NCBI GenBank assembly: GCA_023622055.1 | Contig: JAMNZY010000105.1 | Coordinates: 1-35,761, forward strand | Length of the DNA: 35,761 nucleotides | DNA from: Bacillota bacterium | Lineage (GTDB): Bacteria > Bacillota > Thermosediminibacteria > Thermosediminibacterales > Tepidanaerobacteraceae | Reading direction: 5' to 3' | In this document: in pieces, positions 35,707-35,761 of the stretch | How the letters are laid out: each line of letters starts with the position of its first letter | Numbering within the stretch: position 1 is the stretch's first letter | Position numbers and translations under genes: made by a program | Notes under the pieces: model-generated | Database searches by the model: none | Told to the model about the DNA's origin: nothing | What the model saw: the letters and a program-made list of their open reading frames with translations, nothing else

Positions 35707-35761
35707 TAACATGAGAGTTTGATCCTGGCTCAGGACGAACGCTGGCGGCGTGCCTAACACA
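35707..35761 (+). rRNA. rrs: 16S ribosomal RNA, 5' end (truncated by window edge)
   Basis: AGAGTTTGATCCTGGCTCAG (27F primer site) at 35714, followed by GACGAACGCTGGCGGCGTGCCTAACACA. 5' end estimated by offset from E. coli position 8. Confidence 0.97.

Overview
The window is a contiguous, almost entirely +-strand, AT-rich stretch of a spore-forming, Clostridia-like Firmicute genome. It starts inside rsmH (mraW) and runs through a division/cell-wall (dcw) cluster: ftsL, SpoVD/PBP2-type PBP with two PASTA domains, murE, murF, mraY, murD, ftsW/spoVE, murG, murC, murA, ftsQ/divIB, DUF881, sbp, ftsA, ftsZ. Next come spoIIGA-sigE-sigG, an unannotated 54-aa ORF, ylmC/ymxH, nrdR, a radical SAM protein, pgeF, a DUF1614-like membrane protein, spoIIP, two tandem DUF3189 proteins, der, gpsA, spoIVA, acyP, rarA, an orphan cheB, a P1/DmpA-family peptidase and yunB. 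It ends in the leader and first ~55 nt of a 16S rRNA gene. I see no mobile elements, CRISPR arrays or tRNAs, and no clear new multi-gene defence or metabolic system. The most interesting signals are regulatory. (i) A 12-bp hairpin sequesters the sigG Shine-Dalgarno, and its left arm lies inside the spacer of a sigma-F-type promoter. (ii) The same architecture appears at yunB with a sigma-E-type promoter. (iii) The rrn leader has three tandem promoters and a 9-nt segment perfectly complementary to the 16S 5' end. (iv) A 54-aa secreted or membrane peptide ORF lies between sigG and its terminator. (v) DUF1614-spoIIP-DUF3189x2 forms an uncharacterised sporulation neighbourhood. All motif and family calls were made by eye, without database searches or folding calculations.
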